The translations under genes and the position numbers were made by a program. From positions 220,144-284,143 of the forward strand of contig PUQB01000277.1 of the NCBI GenBank assembly GCA_003024785.1: 64,000 nt of DNA, written 5' to 3'. Positions 60,208-64,000 of the stretch are shown here, piece by piece; positions within the stretch are counted from its first letter, which is position 1, and every line of letters begins with the position of its first letter. The notes below the pieces were generated by a model that was given only the letters and a program-made list of their open reading frames with translations, had not been told where the DNA came from and made no database searches. This DNA is from Selaginella tamariscina. Lineage: Eukaryota; Streptophyta; Lycopodiopsida; Selaginellales; Selaginellaceae.

Positions 60208-63200
60208 CTAACAATTCATTAACAATTCTTCTTCGCTATTACCTTCTGAGTGAGGCGAAGAAGGTCTAAGCCGCTTGTGAGATGGTTCAAGATCTTCTGC
60301 ATCTTCTATTGATGTTTCCATGGGTAATGGAGTGTGCGAATGTTCTGTACTCCTCGAGATAACTTCCGGTCTAATATCTGATTGAAGTTCGTCTCAGACT
60401 CCGACATTGAACCAGATTCGTCTTCAGAGCTATCGCACTTATCTGGAGGGAACTTTCTCAAATACTCCTTTATGGATTCGTTGGGGTAGTCAGTTGAGAA
60501 CCTATCTATCCACTTGTTCAGGTCCTCAACCATGGTCTTATCCTTTTCAACGGCAAACACACATGTATGCCGAAGGTAACACTCCTTCAAGACGGACCCC
60601 CTAGTGCAGTAGTCAAAAACCCACGCATCACTGTGAGGACCCCTGATCAAGTTGACGATGCTCCGTGCCGCTTGACTTGTGATGTTTGGATAACGTACAT
60701 TGCCGAATACGTCACTCTCACCTATCGGTGTATCGGATGGGAGTTCAGGGCCGTTGGAGTGCAAACAGATGCCTGGCCAGTCATTTGGAAGTTGAAATTG
60801 TTTGGCGCATTCCTAACAACCAAGTGAACAACGAATCAATGCACTTGGATCAGCATCATTCATATAAAATCCTGTCCAACGATGTTTATTCTCTTGGCAA
60901 GGCGAAGGCAAAGTATCGGTGACATGAGCAAGAATCAAGAAATAAATACCTGAAAAAGTAGATATCAGTCAAGAGTGCAAGCATGAATTCAATAATAAAT
61001 ACCTTCTTTGTACATGCTTGCACGGCTAAGTTTCTCCACCAATCCTCTAGTGCCTGTCTGTCGAAGATTTTTTGACACCCGCCGATCCATCACGAACAAT
61101 TGAAACGGTTTCCTACAAGCAGTGATGTACCCCATAAAGTCTCCGAATCCAACAACAAACATCTGTAGGGCTTGTCGTGATTCGTAGCATCCTCCTTTAT
61201 AAGGTTCAACTCGGTTCTCCGCTGCTGAAGGACTGCCATAAGAGAAGGCGTCATCCAATGTTCTCCTTTTTGGCGTTGGCGTGCAATAGATTCTTGCCCA
61301 GATCTTCGAATTGATTCACCCATTCGACAAGCATATCATTGTCACATGCAAATATTTGCTGACCTCTTCGTATGTTGAAGCCGAAATCCAACCCAGTTTG
61401 TGGCAGTGTATTCCCAACCACTCCTTGAATGTGTCTTCAACTCCTCCAGATGAAAAGAATTGCTGTGTTAATCTGTAATTTTATTCACCAAATCAGCCAA
61501 GACTTCCATCTCCTCCATCGTTGTTCCATTTAAAGGCTTCAACCATGTGAGCTTGAAATCGTTGTCTACATCCTTTATAGATTGAACAGACTTAGCCTTC
61601 GGCGTCTTACTGGGTTTCTTTGCAGACTTCTCTGAGGGCTCCACTTCACTTGTCTGCTTCTTCTTCAGTGTTCCTTTTGCAAAGGATTCCATAATCCCCA
61701 ACCATTTGGCAAAGATCCTATCCTCGGGACAAGAAATCAACATCATCAAAAAGGATGTTTCCTTCCCGCCCACCTGGGCAAAATCAACTGCTACAATTTC
61801 TTCAACTCTCTGAGGAAAAAGACAGATTAATATACCGGCGAGATAAATCCCGCCCAAACAATTTGCTTACCCGGTATTCCGCAGATTGTGTATTCCTGCG
61901 GTAGCTCTTTGTGGTCGCTGAAGAGATTCCCACACGGCTCGCGTGTGTTTGAACTTCTCCCATATTTTGCTGTTGTAGTGGTTGGTGTCTGCAGCGTCCC
62001 ATTCCGCCGATAACTTATGGTACTGCTCGATTGTGAGATTCGGCTTCGCTAAAAACGCCGATCTTTTCGTCAGCTTCTCACGGGTATGCTCGGAAAGTTT
62101 TGTTGCCATCGTTCCTTTGTTGTGTTCGTCGAGAAGTCGTTGGGCTGCCGTTATTGTGTGCTGGCCACTAATGATGTAGTACTTAACTGATTTTCTATTC
62201 TCCGTCTGAACCTTCCTCATTTGTTCCGGTGTTGTGATCCACACTTTGTCAGCGCCTTTTGTCTTCGTAGTATGCGCACAAAACAGCATTATGTGGAACG
62301 GTGTAAGAATTGTCGTCCTTCATCTTCTCCATGAGCTCAGCTACACGTTCCTGATTGAGTGGCCTGTAATTGAAGTTTGGGTTGACGCTGCAATACTTAA
62401 CCCTACACTGGTAAATCCTATCATCCAACATCATTTCCTTTGGCTTATTGCAGCATGGGACGCCACAGGTGCAGCTGACAAAACGACTAATGATTTTCTT
62501 TTACGATCCGAATCAACATGTGTGATCCCCGATTGATGCTGTTCTAATGTTCTCGGCACACTCTTCCAGCTCCCGAAATTTCTAAGCAAATTGAACGTGA
62601 TCTGTAAAGAACCTGAGACCAAGCCACCCTCTCAATCTCCTTTATGATGTCGCTGTGTTCTTCTTCAATGTGAAGAGGGAACGATTGCTCCACTTGCTGA
62701 TTTTCTGTATTGTGAAGCAATATCTCCTGACAATACACCTACTCGATGAGTCTGAAGATCTTCGAAGTAGACATCCAGATGGATCCCCTCCATAGATGGG
62801 CTTTCGTTGAGTTGAAGAAGAACTCCAAGGTCAACATCATTAGTGAACACGTGAACGTCATTATCCACAAGTCGACAAAACCACCCGAAATTAATGTTGT
62901 AACTGGCGACCTCTGGATCCGAGAACGTGACATTGGATGGAACAAGGCATATGTGTCGAGCATCGTTCAATCTGGGTTCACAGCATGCTTTCGGATGCTT
63001 GACTAGCACACCCACTTTCCATTGTTTTGCTTGTCCATGCGATGTGACAGAGGTTAGTTTGACAGCAACCATGGTTGTTCCAATGCGCTTCCCGTTTAGT
63101 TTGAAATATGGCCAAGTTGATTCCAGAATCCCCCTGCCCATCTCTTCTCCTGCTCTCGTCTTTAATGTCACCTCAATTCCACATCTGAATACAAAAATGA

Positions 63201-63309
63201 TTAGTTCATATCCGAGTATAACAGATTTTATTTTAATTCTTACCCAGAATTTGACGACGACTCCATACTAATGACTCGATCTCCTTGTTTGATCAAATCG
63301 TCCTTCTGC
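60208..63309 (-). CDS. ParB-like domain + class-beta DNA amino-methyltransferase-like protein, copy 2
   Basis: Exons run from 63,309 down to a stop at 60,208. Exon 63,309-63,246 (KDDLIKQGDRVISMESS) and the large exon from 63,184 have no known domain. ParB/sulfiredoxin-like fold: NYRPLNQERVAELMEKMK (about 62,370) then YYIISGQHTITAAQRLL (about 62,160), the GQH-R/T-xxA signature. A Lys/Ser/Pro linker follows (61,650-61,580). The methyltransferase-like part has FQLFVMDRRV (about 61,075) where motif IV would lie, YFLILAHV (about 60,935), and C-terminal motifs X and I: NVRYPNITSQAARSIVNLI, then WVFDYCTRGSVLKECYL and FAVEKD (60,690-60,560). It ends in an acidic/Ser tail. ParB-like plus methyltransferase fusions are known from phages and bacteria. 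Introns of 61, 61 and 53 nt (63,185-63,245; 61,810-61,870; 60,950-61,002) have GT-AG ends. Several frame changes (near 62,700, 62,450, 62,270, 60,815) mean it is a pseudogene or carries sequence errors. Confidence 0.6.
61837..61854 (-). repeat. palindromic array unit inside a 61-nt intron
   Basis: GGCGAGATAAATCCCGCC, a near-palindrome, lies in the middle of the intron 61,810-61,870. The equivalent 61-nt intron of copy 1 (2,955-3,015) holds an eroded version. Confidence 0.8.
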
Positions 63310-63408
63310 AAAATAATACACTATGAATACAAATCATATAAAAACGCACACACACTTGTATAAACCCGAATATACAAAAATAATACACAGAGAGAAGTAG
63401 ACGGAATT

Positions 63409-63495
63409 AACTGTCCAAAGCTCACATTTGTGCTAGTGCAAAAGAAAGATAACATTTCGTTTTAGAACCACCACAAATGTGAGCTCTGGACAGTT
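63409..63495. repeat. near-perfect hairpin upstream of the ParB/methyltransferase-like gene
   Basis: Arms of 24 nt (63,409-63,432 and 63,472-63,495), AACTGTCCAAAGCTCACATT and its inverse, pair with one mismatch around a 39-nt loop. About 100 bp before the first recognised exon. Could be a small inverted-repeat element or a miRNA-like fold. Confidence 0.8.
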
Positions 63496-63609
63496 TTACA
63501 TAGATTCCTAGCTTTTACTCGAAATATTATGATAAGATGATAAAAGTAAATAAAATGAGATATGCAACTTATATATACTAATACACATATATATTCACAT
63601 GGAAGGTGC

Positions 63610-63991
63610 GGCGGGATTAATCTCGCCACCCCTTCAATGCCTCCTGAAAGAGTGGGCGGGATTAATCTCGCCACCTTTCTGGAGGCCTTGAACGGGAGTG
63701 CGGAATTAATCTTGCCACCCTTCTCGGTCTCAGAGAGAACTGGGCAGGATTTATTTGGCACACCCCTTCAGTGACTCCAGAAAGGAGGCGGGATTAATCT
63801 CGCCCACCATGTAAGGGATGGTTAAATGAATTTCCACCCTTCCCAATTCTCTCCATTGGTATGTTGTAAACCTTCTACGTCTCAGACAGAAACGTTTGGG
63901 ATTGGTCCGACTCACCAATGGAGAAAAAAGGAAGGGTGGCGGGATTCATTCCTCCAACAGGCATTGAAGGCTCGGCGGGATTAATCCCCCC
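63610..63991 (+). repeat. array of GGCGGGATTAATCTCGCC palindromes, 44-bp period
   Basis: Units at 63,610, 63,655, 63,699, 63,743 and 63,787 are 44-45 bp apart; further units lie at 63,938 and 63,974, and the array probably continues past the window. Spacers share ACCCCTTCA, GCCT and GAAAG words. Between 63,826 and 63,950 two segments of about 34 bp (TTCCACCC...CTCCATTGGT and its inverse) form an inverted repeat. Lies upstream of the ParB/methyltransferase-like gene. Confidence 0.9.
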
Positions 63992-64000
63992 AGGCCTTCA

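Noticed and set aside
63610-63991. CRISPR-like array (regular repeats with spacers)
   Set aside because: Spacers resemble each other, cores vary, no cas genes, and the host is a plant; it is a tandem repeat with a palindromic core.

Overview
This is a repeat-rich, AT-rich stretch of nuclear DNA from a land plant. The evidence is plant-type TTTAGGG telomere-like repeats, GT-AG introns, a plant MATE-type transporter relic, a transcription factor IIA gamma gene, and Ty3/gypsy, PIF/Harbinger and probable CACTA elements. One Ty3/gypsy element is a chromovirus whose tail looks more like the Tcn1/fungal/vertebrate type than flowering-plant families. Some introns are only 53-61 nt. Both points lean towards a non-flowering plant, but I cannot name the species.

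Layout. 1-3.4 kb is a decayed copy of a two-gene module (FCP1-like HAD phosphatase plus ParB-like/DNA amino-methyltransferase-like gene, minus strand). 3.9-5.5 kb holds exons of a MATE transporter relic. 5.6-7.7 kb is a PIF/Harbinger transposon with both ends. 8.2-10.3 kb is a three-exon TFIIA-gamma gene, followed by a possible small minus-strand gene at 11.8-12.2 kb. 14.0-16.4 kb is a satellite with a solo LTR nearby. 22.2-27.8 kb is a Ty3/gypsy fossil that carries another solo LTR and itself sits in a fold-back sequence. 29.2-30.1 kb is a Harbinger-like non-autonomous element. 30.3-31.1 kb is a palindrome array enclosing a third relic of the methyltransferase-like gene. 33.0-37.8 kb is a young-looking chromovirus fossil next to a tandem array (37.8-39.1 kb). 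41.2-47.2 kb is a nest of LTR elements. 49-53.5 kb is a probable Tnp2/CACTA relic. 54-57 kb is AT-rich with telomere-like blocks and a triplication. 58.8-63.3 kb is the best-preserved copy of the module.

The most interesting point is the module at 58.8-63.3 kb. A gene with a ParB-like fold followed by a methyltransferase-like domain lies beside an FCP1-like phosphatase gene. Arrays of one palindromic unit (core near GGCGGGATTAATCCCGCC, spaced about 44 bp) lie on both sides, at 57.07-57.26 and 63.61-63.99 kb. The same unit surrounds the third relic at 30.3-31.05 kb, and one copy sits inside a 61-nt intron of the gene. The association is visible in the sequence; any functional link (parS-like site, methylation target, mobile module) is inference.

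Caution: many differences between near-identical copies are one-base length changes in short runs, and the otherwise intact TFIIA-gamma exon 1 carries one extra T. Some apparent pseudogenes may therefore be consensus errors of the assembly.
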